Shown here piece by piece: positions 11,872-24,226 of a stretch of DNA of 64,000 nucleotides. Source of the DNA: Apoderus coryli (lineage: Eukaryota; Arthropoda; Insecta; Coleoptera; Attelabidae); NCBI GenBank assembly GCA_911728435.2, contig OU452202.1, forward strand, positions 11,139,135-11,203,134, written 5' to 3'. The notes beneath the pieces were generated by a model. The model searched no databases. It saw only the letters and a list, made by a program, of their open reading frames with translations, and was not told where the DNA came from. The position numbers and the translations under genes are program-made. The stretch's first letter is position 1. Every line of letters starts with the position of its first letter.

Positions 11872-13172
11872 CAGGGTGTCGCGTTAAGAAAAAGCAAGTT
11901 TGGTCTGCTGCGCGTTTGTAAACTACACTGTATAATTGAAAACATTTTAGGGTTGTACATCTCTTCAGTGCCTAAAAGTTTTGTAAAGGATTTTTTTGTC
12001 CACCGCTTATAGATCTTAAGATATCTTCCGCCCACACACTAATGGGCCACTCTTTGGGAGTAAAATCTACGACCCAAAATGAGACGAAAATCACTTATGT
12101 CAAAATTTCGAAAAATGTCTGCTTATGAAATTATGACCATTTTGAATATTGAAATTAGACAAATCTTTCACTTGGAATTAATAATTTAAATCTGGTCATC
12201 CTTGATAAAAACAGATTCATGCAAAGAGAAAATCTGCATCCTTATCATATAAAGCCGATTCAAGAATTTCATCCTGGGGATACTGAGTTGCGCTTATGAT
12301 TTTGTAGATTTTTTTTTAAATTGGCTGACGCAAATGAATACATTTTTAAACAAGCAATGAAGCCCATTTTAACCAGCAAGGAGTGTTCAATCAGCACAAC
12401 CTGCATTGTTGGAAGTACGAAAATCAGCACCAAATTAGAGAATCACATAAGCAAGCACGCTGGAGCTGAAATGTGTGGCTTTGTCTGTTGGGAAATAGGA
12501 TAGTAGAACCACACTTTCTACCTAGGAGACCAAACGCCGAAAACTATGCCAATTTTTGCGATAACAGATTACCCACTCTTGGAAGAAGTTCCTTTAGTAC
12601 AGCGGCCAAATATTGTATTTCAACATGATGGTGCACCTGCCCGATATTCTCGAAATGTTTGAGAGATATTAAATCAACGTTTTCTCAACCAATTGGTCTA
12701 TTTCTTGGCCTCCTACGTCCCCGGATCTCAACCCAATAGACTTTGGGGTTATCTGAAAATACGGTTTACCATGTCCTACCCAACAGTGAAGATGATGTTA
12801 TTGTTCGCATTTATGGAGCTTTAGCGCAAATTACAAACGAAGCAATAGGCCGTGTAGACCGCTAAAGCTCCATAAATGCGAACAATAACATCATCTTCAC
12901 TGTTGGGTAGGACATGGTAAACCGTATTTTTCAGATAACCCCAAAGTCTATTGGGTTGAGAGAAATTATTTATTAACTAAACACTTAGTTAATAAATAAT
13001 TTGAATTTGAACATTTGATTTTATTTTCGAAAATTACTTCATTCTAATATTCAAAATGGTCATAATTTCATAAGGAGAGATTTTTCGAAATTTTGACATA
13101 AATGAATTTTGTCTTATTTTTGGTCATAGATTCTACCCGCAAAGGGTGGGGAATGTTTTTTGGGATACCCTG
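11872..13172 (+). mobile_element. Tc1/mariner element with dead transposase
   Basis: The ends CAGGGTGTC (left, after TA) and CAGGGTATCCC (reverse complement of right, before TA) are inverted. Inner arms also pair: TATGTCAAAATTTCGAAAAA near 12095-12120 against its complement near 13080-13110. The transposase survives at about 12550-12830 as IFAITDYPLLEEVPLVQRPN, IVFQHDGAPARYSRNV (second catalytic D), SYVPGSQPNRLWGYLK. Stops and shifts kill it. The 3' end of the transposase region is replaced by an inverted duplication (12727-12960). Confidence 0.7.
12727..12960. repeat. Near-perfect 100-bp inverted duplication
   Basis: Segment 12727-12826 is repeated in reverse complement at 12860-12960; I see only one difference, an extra T in the second arm. 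A 33-nt spacer separates them. The arms are transposase coding sequence, so the duplication arose after the transposase lost function or through an aberrant transposition or repair event. Confidence 0.85.
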
Positions 13173-15364
13173 TATATATATGATTTTGTGGAGTAGACGA
13201 CGCGACGTTTCATTTCCTAAAAATACATTTTAAATGTTAATTAAATAATTAATCATGATTTTAAAAAAATCATGCTGATTAAAATCAGATTTTAATCACC
13301 TCAACCCTGCTTCAGATGACGAGTTATTCTAAGCGGCAAGTTTTAAAATGAAAGCACTGTAAAAGAAGCACTGATATATTTATTTTTTATAATTGGCACA
13401 TTATTCAAGTATCATTAAGAAAATGTTCCATTATAACTATGACATAACAGTATATAAGCGAAATTTTCAGAAATACATAATATATCATGTTACATTGCGC
13501 ATAGAAAATATACTTGCACATTTGCCGTAAACACCAGTTATGTCAGCTATGTTTTATGTGATAGTTTTGAAAATTTTGCCTTGAGTTGTTCTAAATGGAG
13601 AACAGTGAGAGTTATTTATACCCTTCACTGGTCACATGAGGGTGACTAAACATAGATAGTTACGATTGAATTTGATAAATGTAAAATATTTTATATTTAG
13701 TCGAGATATAGGTAATCATTGTGAAAGCAGGTTTTTTTTAGACGAACAAAAGAGCGTGTGAAATTATTATGTATTCATAATGTATTATAACGCGAAAAGT
13801 ATTATATTAATGGACAGCTTGGAGACAACATAATATTAGACTCTCTCTAAAAATAAAGAAATTACGATTTCTATTATTTGTTAAGACTAGTATTTCATAA
13901 AGGGTGTCTCAGCAAAAATAAGAGCATTTCTTGTTTTAAAAGAAAAAAAGGATCTATTATAATGTGTGGCAAACGAATCTGTACCAGCGAAAAGAATTCG
14001 GACGAAAAATCTAGGGTAGTATTAATTTGAAAATCGATTTTTTGCAATTACAAATAATTATAATGAAAAAAGCTCAGCATTTTTAAGTGGTTGTTAGTTT
14101 TATTTTTATTTAATAACTAAAATTTTTACCGCTTAATATTAAAATAGGGAAAAGAAATTAAGATCTTCTGTAAAATCGGCAATATCACGCGCAATGGGTG
14201 TTTAGATGCCGCCTGAACGATCCTAATTGGTGCGTAGACCCTCGCACGTTTTGTCGCCATGCGGATATTCAAGTCACAATTGGTGGAAACTGAGTACTTC
14301 CCCGCAATTTTTGCCCCCCTCTTGAAACATCGAGTAATATTGAATCAGCCAGTAGCAGAGTGGTGATATTTATACCTTTGTTGTCGTATATGAGTTGCAA
14401 TATTATCAAATTATTATTGTATATTTAGTGTTCTGTTACTTTAGTGTTTTGTAATTTTCAAAAATTTGCTGTTTTGCTACTTTGTTTCATTGTTTGTTAT
14501 TACTACCTAGATTTATTATTTATTTTTTAAAATGAACAAATTTACTCGCAGAAAACCTTTCAACGGCGAAACAAGAGAAGTGATAGCGATGTTTATTAAT
14601 TATTACGTTTATTAATTATTACTAAACTTTTACAACGCACGCTGCTGGAAATTGTAGAATGAAAGCAGCAGTTTTATTACAACTGCATTCCCCTTGCCGA
14701 TGCCGCGCTGTTACAGATCCGTTTGTCACACAGTACCTAATGGAGAGAAAAGCCGTACCTGTACTTACGCAATAGCAGAGAACAACTAATAACAATAGTG
14801 CCAGTTTTCCGACAATGGTGCCAGATTTAAAAAAAATCATTTTGTATATGGTGTATGCCTGGCTGCCTGCAGTGCTGTCTGTTTTTATTATTTAATAATG
14901 GAAAGGTCGCTAAACTTGTCGCGACAATTCAGGACTGGCTCAAGCATCATACAGAGAAAAATTCTCTCTCCTCAAACTCCCAATTAAAAAATCGCTTTTA
15001 TGTTGAATAAAGTAATAATTTGGTTAGTCGCGGGGTGGATATTTTGTGTAAAAGATCAATTGTTATAATTGTGCCAGTTTTACCAAAGAGGTGCCAGTGT
15101 GCCAAAGGATGCTTGATTGGGCCACTTTTGGCACCCTGGAACAACCCTGCTAAGGGAGAGAATATAAAGTCTGGTGTAGCGCACCTCATTCGCGCAGAGG
15201 GATTCGATGACGTACTGAGTTTAGACAGAGGCGCCACACGCAATTTAGTCTAGTTTAGCGTTGCGAGCGAACGAATTCAGTGGCAGCGTTAATCTGAGAT
15301 TTTCGATTGCAAGTGAGATATTGTGGGATTGCGATATTTACATTCTTATCGTTTTTCCGTTAAC
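13173..15364. other. No intact gene; small transposon scraps
   Basis: No host gene recognised. At 14532 a short frame reads MNKFTRRKPFNGETREVIAM, resembling the N-terminus of DDE_3-type transposases such as the one at 4735-5830. The open frames at 14998-15253 overlap on opposite strands and have no recognisable domain. Confidence 0.4.
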
Positions 15365-15468
15365 ATGAATAAACCTAAGTGTGGCGTAGTGTGTTCAGCG
15401 AAAGGCTGTGCGAACAATGATTATAACTGGAACTTTGTGTGCTGCTCATTTTGAAGACAGGATTAAGT
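15365..15468 (+). pseudogene. THAP-domain remnant with internal deletion
   Basis: The frame from ATG at 15365 reads MNKPKCGVVCSAKGCANND and then stops. In the +1 frame just after, LCAAHFEDRIK appears. C..AKGC.N is the first half of a THAP finger and LCAAHFED its second half (C..H), so the middle, including the FP and W blocks, has been deleted. It is a decayed THAP sequence, one of three in the window. Confidence 0.55.
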
Positions 15469-15645
15469 AATTTTGGTGGATTAATAATGCCAGATCCTGA
15501 TTTTGTTTTATATACATCCCGTTTGGAAGTTATATTTCAAACTGATTTTGAAAATGTGTGTACCTACACAAATATTTTGAAAAAACTTATTTGCCTTATT
15601 GCATATGTACACCCATGTTCAGAATTTCCTACACTTATATCGTAA

Positions 15646-16922
15646 GTTTGTATTTCAGAATAGGGGTATTTTATACGTTAAAAATTAGTCTACCAACAAA
15701 AATAAACTTATTATAATAAAAACGTTATAGAAAAATATAGGTTTTTTAGTTTCTGTTCACCCCTTGATGCACACCTGCATTGCACCTACTGACAAATACA
15801 AAAGAGTTCTTACAATAGCAGGTAAAATTCCCGATAATAACAGTACCTAATTATATACACGCCTAACCCCGCAATAGTTTAAAATATTTCTTTAATTCGT
15901 AGTAGATTTTTTGCTGAAGATTATTCATAGTATTATTAGAAGTAGTAAGTTCTGGCAAACCCACTAGTTAGGAGATTTGTCTATTATAATTACAGGTATT
16001 ACCTAAAGCATTATATGCATTCAATCCACACTGTAATCATCTTAAGTACCGACCTGCACGATTATTTCAACAAAATTTGAATACGACCCTGTTTTCTACT
16101 GTTAGATAGCAGCCACAGGCTGAATGAGATCAAAGGCGGCAAGACAGAGATTATATTCTCTCCCTTAGTTGTTCTCTGACAATAGCATAGAATAATAAAT
16201 AGTATAAGAAGCTCCACTAGACGCTGAAAACGGCATCGACTCGTCGTATTCCCAGCGACATTTCTGGCCCGCTACTATGTTATCCTATATCTATAATACT
16301 ATAAAATACTATACTATAAAATACGGGCGGCGAATTGCTTTGAAGACATGAAGATGAGACGTACCGACACCATGAGAACCAACTGTGGCTATAGAGGATT
16401 ATTAGTTTTACGATTAAATTTTATGGGACTGAAGGACTCAACGAATTATTGGGGAACTGACAGTGTCTACCTGTTTCTTATGGTAAGTAATACATTTTAA
16501 TTTAATTCATATGCTCACAATAGCGTCAATGAGGGTATGTAACTGGAGTATAATTTTAGTTAGTAAAATGAATCACAAATTTTATAGCAAACAAATCCTC
16601 CGAAATATATAAATACCGATAAGAAAAGCACAATAATTATTCTCCGTTTTACCTCTACCACATAATATATGGATATATAGTTTATCAATAATACTGTATC
16701 GACAGTTTTTCATGGAAATTTAACTTAAAAGTTGTTAAGTATGTTATTTATCACCACAATAAATTATAGTTTGACAATATACCTATCTAAAATTGTGCAT
16801 TTCACGTATGAAACACATGTTTTATATTAAAGACAGATAGGTGATACATAATAACATGAATACATTTGATTTTTACCATTGTAATAAAAGCAAAATAATA
16901 ATTATACGTTTTATGTACTTAC
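15646..16922. other. No gene seen
   Basis: No supported gene. A short repeated TACTATAAAATAC-type run sits at about 16295-16325. Confidence 0.45.
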
Positions 16923-17049
16923 TCTTGAACAGAAAACTTTGAAGTTGTGTTTTGTGGTGATCAAAATCTGGATCATCATCGTCAAACAGAATGTCATCTT
17001 CGAATTCCGTGAATCCTTCCAAGCTTGTATTGCTTTCGACGCGAATCAT
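16923..17049 (-). CDS. Candidate coding exon of unknown gene (acidic)
   Basis: A 127-nt open segment on the minus strand lies between a TTACAG acceptor and an A|GTAAGT donor, and encodes MIRVESNTSLEGFTEFEDDI then LFDDDDPDFDHHKTQLQSFL and FK. It is richer in G and C than its surroundings and strongly acidic, which suggests real coding sequence. I do not recognise the protein and could not find partner exons in the window. A promoter could lie towards 17.5-17.7 kb and the rest of the gene at lower coordinates. Confidence 0.4.
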
Positions 17050-18871
17050 CTGTAAGCATGTAACTCGATATAAATAATATTTCCTCTTCATAATGCAAAT
17101 ATAACTTTTCTATAAAACTTAGGGATATACAGGTAGATAGTATACAAGGATCAACGATCCAAATATTTTTTATAATCAACACATTACTTAGAGAAATATA
17201 AGAAACAGGCATTACATGTATAAAAAAAATATATTATATACCTTTCCTACAAAAAACTTAGATAATCATAACCTCAAACAACTAACGACTTCCTAATTTT
17301 TCAAAATAAAAACAAGTGTAAATCTAAACTACATAACTCTGTTCTGAGAATAATTATCATAAGAAACCTTGCGTAAATTACAAATGTCCTGATTTTCACT
17401 AAAGATCATTACACTCACCTTTCAATTTAATTGAAATACCACAAAAACTAGACACAACTCAAGAGTAAAGAAATTAAATAAGTATTATATTTTTAATATG
17501 AATGGAAGGAATGAGTTTATGTTTTGTTTATATTAACACTAATCAATTTAGGGCAAATTTGGAATGTAAATACTAACAATGTTTTATAATAACATACAAA
17601 ATACACGATTATTTTTATACAACCAAACAGAACTAAACCAACACGAGAAAATCGCAACCAACTAACATTTTAACGTTCGTGTTCATGTACACAAAAAAAG
17701 ACAACCAAAACAAATTCTTACACCTCGAACCAGTGTTGCCAAAGGTATGACAAGGATAACAACATACAACTTTACTAAATAATTTATGGCCGTTTGCACA
17801 AACATTTTTAGGGACAGAATAAACCTTGGTTTAGTTTGCACTTTAACGTTAGGTACTGCCTAAAATTGATGGTGTAACCGGCCATTAAAGTTAAAATTGA
17901 AATCGATCAGTAGACTCAGTACCTACAAAGAATTTTATTATACCTACTTAGGTATATTATATAAGGTACAGACTAGTGAGCTACCTAAACTGGAAGTACC
18001 TACATAATATAGGCAATGATTAATACACTCTAAAATCTTTATTAATATTTTTATCAATACTTTAAATAAATTTACGGATTTTACCAAATAAATAATAATA
18101 TTTATCATACTGCGTTCAACGCAGTGCGTTGCGCCATTTGTTAATATGTTAATATCCTCAGAGGAAAAATAGCGCTTGTACCTACTCAACGCATGCATGA
18201 TATGATTAGACTACCTATATAGGTATTATTGCGATTCATTATCGCTAATTTTTGGCCCAAATCGATATAATTCATCCCAACAAAAAACAAACCAAAACGC
18301 ATATGGTGGACTCTATGTATATCTGTAGCGGGTTCTTAACTAATTTAAAAGGTATAATATATAATATTTAGTTATGACGGCATCAATGTACATCAAAGAG
18401 TACTTTGCCTTGCAGTTCTTCAAAATCTTGGTGACCCCAATTTCCGCATTACAAAAACGTCATTGTATTATTTTTTTACATTTTACTTTTGTCGGTACTT
18501 AATGAGAACCACTTTTTTATAATGTGTATCTTGTAGAAAACATAAATAAACTGTAATCCAAAACAAATTTTGAATACCTACCTATGAAGCCGCCAGGTTC
18601 TAGCCAGAGACATTTAATATTTAATGTCTATTGCCAAAGGTTGAGACTGGCAAACTGGGTATAAAAGAGTGTGATAGTAGGTATCCTTATTCACCTTTTG
18701 GTTATTGCAATTAAAATATCTACCTACTTAAGAAATCGGACGTATTATTCAACTTTTTTTTACACCGCCACCTCAGCTTATGTGCGATATGATCATCTCA
18801 CCCCACTGACTTAATAAGTGTGATGTGTGATTCACAACCTTCTTTTGTTGTAAAAAAAAAGACAAAATCTA
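17050..18871. other. No gene seen
   Basis: AT-rich with many TACCTAC/GTAGGTA runs; no supported gene. Confidence 0.45.
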
Positions 18872-18966
18872 GGATATCGCTGAACAGAGTGACATCTGTC
18901 ATTTAACTAGCCTTCATATTAAGTCCTATATAAGTCACCCTATATAAGTCACTCTCTGTTCAGCGA
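18872..18966. repeat. Short hairpin, arms ATCGCTGAACAGAG
   Basis: ATCGCTGAACAGAGTGAC at the left is mirrored by the reverse complement of GTCACTCTCTGTTCAGCGAT at the right, enclosing about 55 bp with a TATAAGTCAC direct repeat. A second hairpin (CACAGATCTAGGAA / TTTCTAGATCTGTG) lies at about 19174-19203. Both look like MITE remnants. Confidence 0.5.
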
Positions 18967-19641
18967 TTAACTTTTGAAACTTTGGAAATAGGTACTTTTT
19001 AACGCTAAATACGACATTTTTAAGCACTGGCAAAATGATGTCACCAAAGCCATTACTAGCAAGTACTAATTTTACTGGGAAATCGGCAACACTGTTTAAG
19101 ATACTAGATTTATTCACTAGTCTCAATTCTAACTGTACCATAAAGCGCCATCTATATTGGGGTCTGTTAATCCACAGATCTAGGAAGTTTCTAGATCTGT
19201 GTGTTAATCTTAGAGATCACTCTTCCTTCTCTCTCTCGCAAATTGTATACCTTGCCGGTAGAAGGCAGCTATATCAGAACATAAAGGTATGCGCACATCA
19301 AATGTACCGTGAATTGATTCAAAATTAGAAAAATATCTTTTAAAGCATTAAAATGTAATACAACCAAAGAATAGCAGACACTAGAATATTGTATTTTTGT
19401 GACAGTTCTCTATAGAAGTTATATATGAATCCATCTTAAATCATTTGCAGTTATATCCTGTCAATTTATTTCTGTTTGGCTTCAAAAACTAGTCTATTAG
19501 CCACAGATGGTCTCATTTACTTTCTTAAAATCAGTAATATTTAGGTGTAGGTGTATATTAACAACAAAAACTAAAAATAGGCCATTTTTATTAGTTAAAG
19601 TAAACTTGATTAACATTACAGTATTACTACACAATTAATAA

Positions 19642-22163
19642 TTATAAAGCTGCACACTTTTCCTCTTCCACTTCAAATTTAATTTCAACTATTCCTGTAA
19701 TACCGCCAGTTATAACATCCCCATTCTTAACAGGACCCATACCGGGCGGTGATCCAGTTATAATTATATCCATTGGTTCTAAAGTCATATATTTTGATAC
19801 ATAACTTATAAGCTTTGGTATGTTAAAAAATAAATCGTTAGTGTTCCCATTTTGTACTTCTCGGCCATTCACAGAACACCATAATTGAACATTGTGTGGA
19901 TCAGGAATTGATTCCTTTGGAATAAACTGACTCACTGGGCATGCTGTATCAAATCCCTTACCTAAACACCATGACGCACCGGTGCTACGTGCAAGTTGCT
20001 AAATTCCAATAAATAAGAAAGTACCTACATATTATTACAAAACACATGTAAATGTATTGTTGTGTAACCAGCATTAGTATTAGAATTTTCCTTAGATTAG
20101 GTAAGAGAGGGGATACCGCACCGTCGTATATCAGAATGCATGGCAAGTGTTACGCTTTTAATGCAGCGGCCATTTTTTATGTGCCAAAAAAAACAGAAAA
20201 CTATGTAATGCATTTTTGATGATTTTATTTGTGAAAAGTGGGTATAGAAATTTATTTTGTCTATTAGTAAAATGGTACGTTGTGTGGCGTTTGGATGCCC
20301 AAGTCGCAATGAACAAAAGAAGTCCGGAATTTCATTTCATAGGTAAAACTTAGAATGATGTATTGAGTCGTCTCTAGTTTTTATTAATTTTTAATAATTA
20401 AAAGTAATCTTCAGGCTATTATATTTTAATATGTAGTATAACAGGTTCCCGTTTACCTAATGAAAAGTGTTTGATACAACCCTTCAGTTATAATAAGCAT
20501 GATAAAGCCTTATTTATTGATAGAAACCTCTACTTTATCAGAGGCGTAGACATTTTATTTTTTCAAAAAATATAGTTTTTACATATTTTGTTACATTTTT
20601 TGCGTTAAAAGTGAATAAAATAATTTCAGCTCAAGACGTCTTTATTACTTTAGCTTTTTAATTATTTCAATATTTAAAACATCATGCACTAGATAGCCCA
20701 GCAAATCACATATACTCTTTAATTAAATTTTTGTGTCAAATATCTTATAGTTCGTGTACATTTCATAACAAAAATACAGTGTCAAAAATTAGATCCCATT
20801 CGAAATCAATTTACAAAACTCATTCTATGTAAAGGACAATAAAAACTTTATATATTTTTGTTGTGTCTACTGCAGTACCTATATTGTTAATTTTATGTTT
20901 GTATTGTTCAATAAATACAATGTATTAGTATTAACATATGTTGTATCATTTATTAATTAAATTATCCATATCCACATGCCGACATGTTTTTTTATTAAAA
21001 ATATTAATCATCAAAATTAAATAAAATTTCAAAAAATATCACGTAAGTTACGCCTCTGAATCTAAGGGATATGTGCTGGGTGGTAACACAACAACCGGCA
21101 CAATTACGTGTCCTCTCTCTTTGCTTGTCTAAGGAATTTTCAAATCAAAATTTCAGTCACTTGTCAATAATACTAGAGAGGGTATAAATTCCACATGAAT
21201 CGATAAACAAATTATTTTTATATTTATCGAATGATAATGTACAGTAAATTACCAGTTCGTAATAAGTAGAGTTGCGGGATCCCGTGATTTTTCGATTAAA
21301 TATGCAGTATTATTGCCATTAGAAAAACGTATAAAAAATCACTGGTCGCGATTTTATTAAATCTGAACGATGAAACGATTTCTAAATATTAGAGAAAAAA
21401 TCACAGTTTGTTGTTCTAGTAACATAAGGTTTTAGACATATGCATTATCCTTTTCCCCTTCAGCTCAGGTAAAAATGACATAATATATGCCTGCCACTCA
21501 CCTCACTTGTATTTTGGTTGCAAAAGTTAAAATGAACTTGTTATTGGCTACAGAGCAGTCTATCAACTGTCAATTACTTTTGGACAATTAACATACAAAA
21601 TTATCCTCAAAATGATTAATGGCCAATAGCGATTTTGACAGGTTGTCGTAACTTTTTGGAACAAAAAATGCAAGTGAGAAATGATTTCACTTGAGTCCCA
21701 CTGAGCTGTAGAAGGAAAATCTTATTATTTTCTTTACCATTTGATCAGTAGCTGTCATATCTAAAGCCACACAATATCCCCCGATAAAACTAAAAGCATC
21801 CTTTTCTTCTATGTTTTTACATATTTTATTTATGACTACTCCAAGTTCAATTTCCTCGTTAACTGTAAAACCTCTAGGTATCTAAAAACAAAGAACTTTT
21901 ACAAACACAATAAAAACAAGAAATTAAAACAGATATGTACAATTATTTTCTCGTTTTGCTTTATGTAAGATGTGCTGGGTTTTAAAAATACTCCTGGCTC
22001 AGTTGGCAAAGGCTTATTTAAAATTCTTAATAATGATCTAAAAGTGAAAGTAAATAATCAATTTCAGATAATAACTATGAATTAAAAATTAAACTTACTT
22101 GTAATTTGCAGCGATTCCAATTATTTTTTTACCATTTTGCGCAAAATTTTCCAAATTCGACAT
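19642..22163 (-). CDS. FAHD1: Acylpyruvase / oxaloacetate decarboxylase FAHD1
   Basis: Four exons on the minus strand: 22099-22163, 21941-22037, 21738-21881 and 19642-19998, all with GT-AG junctions, give 220 residues, the usual family length. FAH-domain proteins cleave acylpyruvates or decarboxylate oxaloacetate, in animals mainly in mitochondria. Visible blocks are VFLKPSTSY (38-46), NEEIELGVV (62-70), GGYCVALDMTATD (88 on), LGKGFDTACPVSQFIPKE, and IPKLISYVSKYMTLEPMDII near the C-terminus. The metal ligands correspond to E64, E66 and D95, with the same 31-residue spacing as in human FAHD1. The positions matching the human lid dyad His30/Glu33 are Leu24 and Ile27, so this copy may be a divergent paralogue. 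No clear mitochondrial presequence is seen. Intron 3 (1.7 kb) contains a THAP exon on the other strand. Confidence 0.9.
20272..20342 (+). pseudogene. Isolated THAP-domain first exon inside FAHD1 intron 3
   Basis: ATG at 20272 opens MVRCVAFGCPSRNEQKKSGI then SFHR, ending in phase 2 at an AG|GTAAAA donor. It matches the start of a THAP finger (CxxxxC ... G.SFH-FP), and the intron sits at the same codon position and phase as in the THAP fragment at 2292-2368. No matching second exon was found nearby, so it is probably a transposon or gene fragment on the strand opposite FAHD1. Confidence 0.6.
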
Positions 22164-22899
22164 TATTTCAATTTGAAAGATTAATTAGATATAACTAATA
22201 TAAACAGAACTTTATTTTTAACTAACAATAATAATCATACTACCCAATAACTTTTATGCTGTGTGTACTTGTACATAGCAACAACAAAATCTTTTAAGAA
22301 TTAAATCAAGTTTATTAGTTATTTACGCAATTATCTACCGTTGTTTTGATACAGTTATCTGCTTACGCAACAAATGCTATTTAAATATAAACGATATTGT
22401 AATATAATAAAATTAAATTGTAAAATTGCAGAAATAAAAATCTGATGATAATCTTTTACTAGAAACTTTCTTCCACCGGTTAAATTTATTTTTTATTTAT
22501 GGGTAAGTAGAAATAGTACGTTAACAGCGAAGAAGAAGCACGGCAGCCTCAAACATTAATACAGGACGGTCCAATGGAAAGTATTATTTTTCTGTGAAAT
22601 TTAAAGCAGAAATGCTCGGAAATGTGGATTTTTCTTTGCAATATGAGACAGGATGATCAGCGAAACATTAGCTTGCGACAATAACACCAACAATACATTA
22701 TTATTATCAGCTGTATCAACTATTAATTCTTTAGAAACAGCTAGATGACAACTTAAAAGATACCAGAGAACCTCAAGTACACCTTATGTTGGGCAACACC
22801 CTGTACCCTTTTGTGGTACTATCACTGAGGACATGTTGCTTTTGTCTGAAGCTGCAGGGCAACTTTAAAATGGATGGATAAATAATATTTAAACTAATA

Positions 22900-24165
22900 A
22901 ATGTAATAAGACATTGAGCAGGGTGGAATCAGTGAAGAATTTAGAAATATTTAAATATGAATTTGCAGAACATATCAATGGAACAGTTAACACTGCATTT
23001 ACTGCAGTTAACGATTAGGCTTTGTTATTTGTAACTCGAAAAATATGAATACTCTGAGTACACTTTCTTCAAGCCGTGTCAGATCTAAAGTTGAATATTG
23101 TATTATATGGAATCCTATATACATGAAATATGACACTCACATAGAAAGCGTTCAGAGAAAAATTTTAAAGTTTCTAGCGTATAGCCGTTATCCATGTTTA
23201 ACCAGCAGCTATACCTATTTAATAAACTGATATTTCGCCCGGATATCCACGCCCTAAACATTCGAAATCCTCTGAAATTGACAATGCTACTTTATACGAC
23301 GGCCATGTTTAAACGAGGTTTACCTACAATGCCGTGACTCTCTTTAATGGCCTAACCAATACCATGAAGCTTAAATTGTTAACCGAAAAGCATTATAACC
23401 GCGCTTCAAGCAGCACCTACTCTCGCAGCAACATCAAATGAGTTTATAGATTAATTTTTCTGTTGAACTAATAAAATAGTTTGTTGTTTTTTATTTTTTG
23501 TTTTGTAATTGAAGCCATACCTACCTTATGTCAGTATATTACATTGTTCTTCTTTTTCTGCATTGTTAGACTAAATTTATATTTAAGTATTATTTTTGTT
23601 ATTTATTCAATATTTTGTTTTTGGCCAGGGTAATTTTTAGTTTTTATTTTGCTATATAATTTAATTTTGTTAAACTTAATGAGAATGGTCACTATGTTAG
23701 ACCTCGCCACTTTAATTTGATTCGTTAGTTAATAGGGCAGTATTTTTGCTTGTTTTTGTATAAAATCTGCAATTCATTGACTGCCCTGAACTTTTCTGAA
23801 ATTTTGTTTACAGCACCAATTCGTACGACTAGAAATTCGCTTCATATTTCTAATCCCATACTCAACACCAACTTCCTTAAGCGAACCCCGATATATGCTG
23901 CCTCTGAGCTTTATTATATCAACTGTGTGGATAGGTACTGATATGAATTATAGTAGTATCGAAGTTTTTGTAGTATCATCGCTGATGCAGTTTTAACTTA
24001 TTGAAATGCCAAATTTGTTCTCATGAATAATTTTTTCTTTTCTTTTAGTTTACTAAATCTATTATCTTGTTTAGTTGATGTTTTTGGCATATAATAATTC
24101 ATGCATTATAATTATTGTTAAGTTATTGGAAATTTCTCCGTACGACAATAAAGCTTATTATTAGT
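22900..24165 (+). pseudogene. Jockey-like LINE 3' part, broken
   Basis: 23045-23230 encodes SRVRSKVEYCIIWNPIYMKY then HIESVQRKILKFLAYSRYPC, and 23750-23941 encodes FLYKICNSLTALNFSEILFT and related text. Both are blocks from the C-terminal region after the reverse transcriptase of Jockey/CR1-type LINEs (compare 46004-46321 on the other strand). About 500 bp of unrelated AT-rich sequence lies between them. The sequence ends with ACAATAAAGCTTATTATTA near 24145-24163, a typical LINE 3' end. Confidence 0.6.
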
Positions 24166-24226
24166 TTTCTTAACTCCAATTGAGTAATATCTGTAGATTT
24201 ACAACTAATGATTTAAAGTACATAGT

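Noticed and set aside
19035..19328. 97-codon open frame on plus strand
   Set aside because: No recognisable domain, and it runs through a palindrome (CACAGATCTAGG...) and repeat-like sequence; probably chance.
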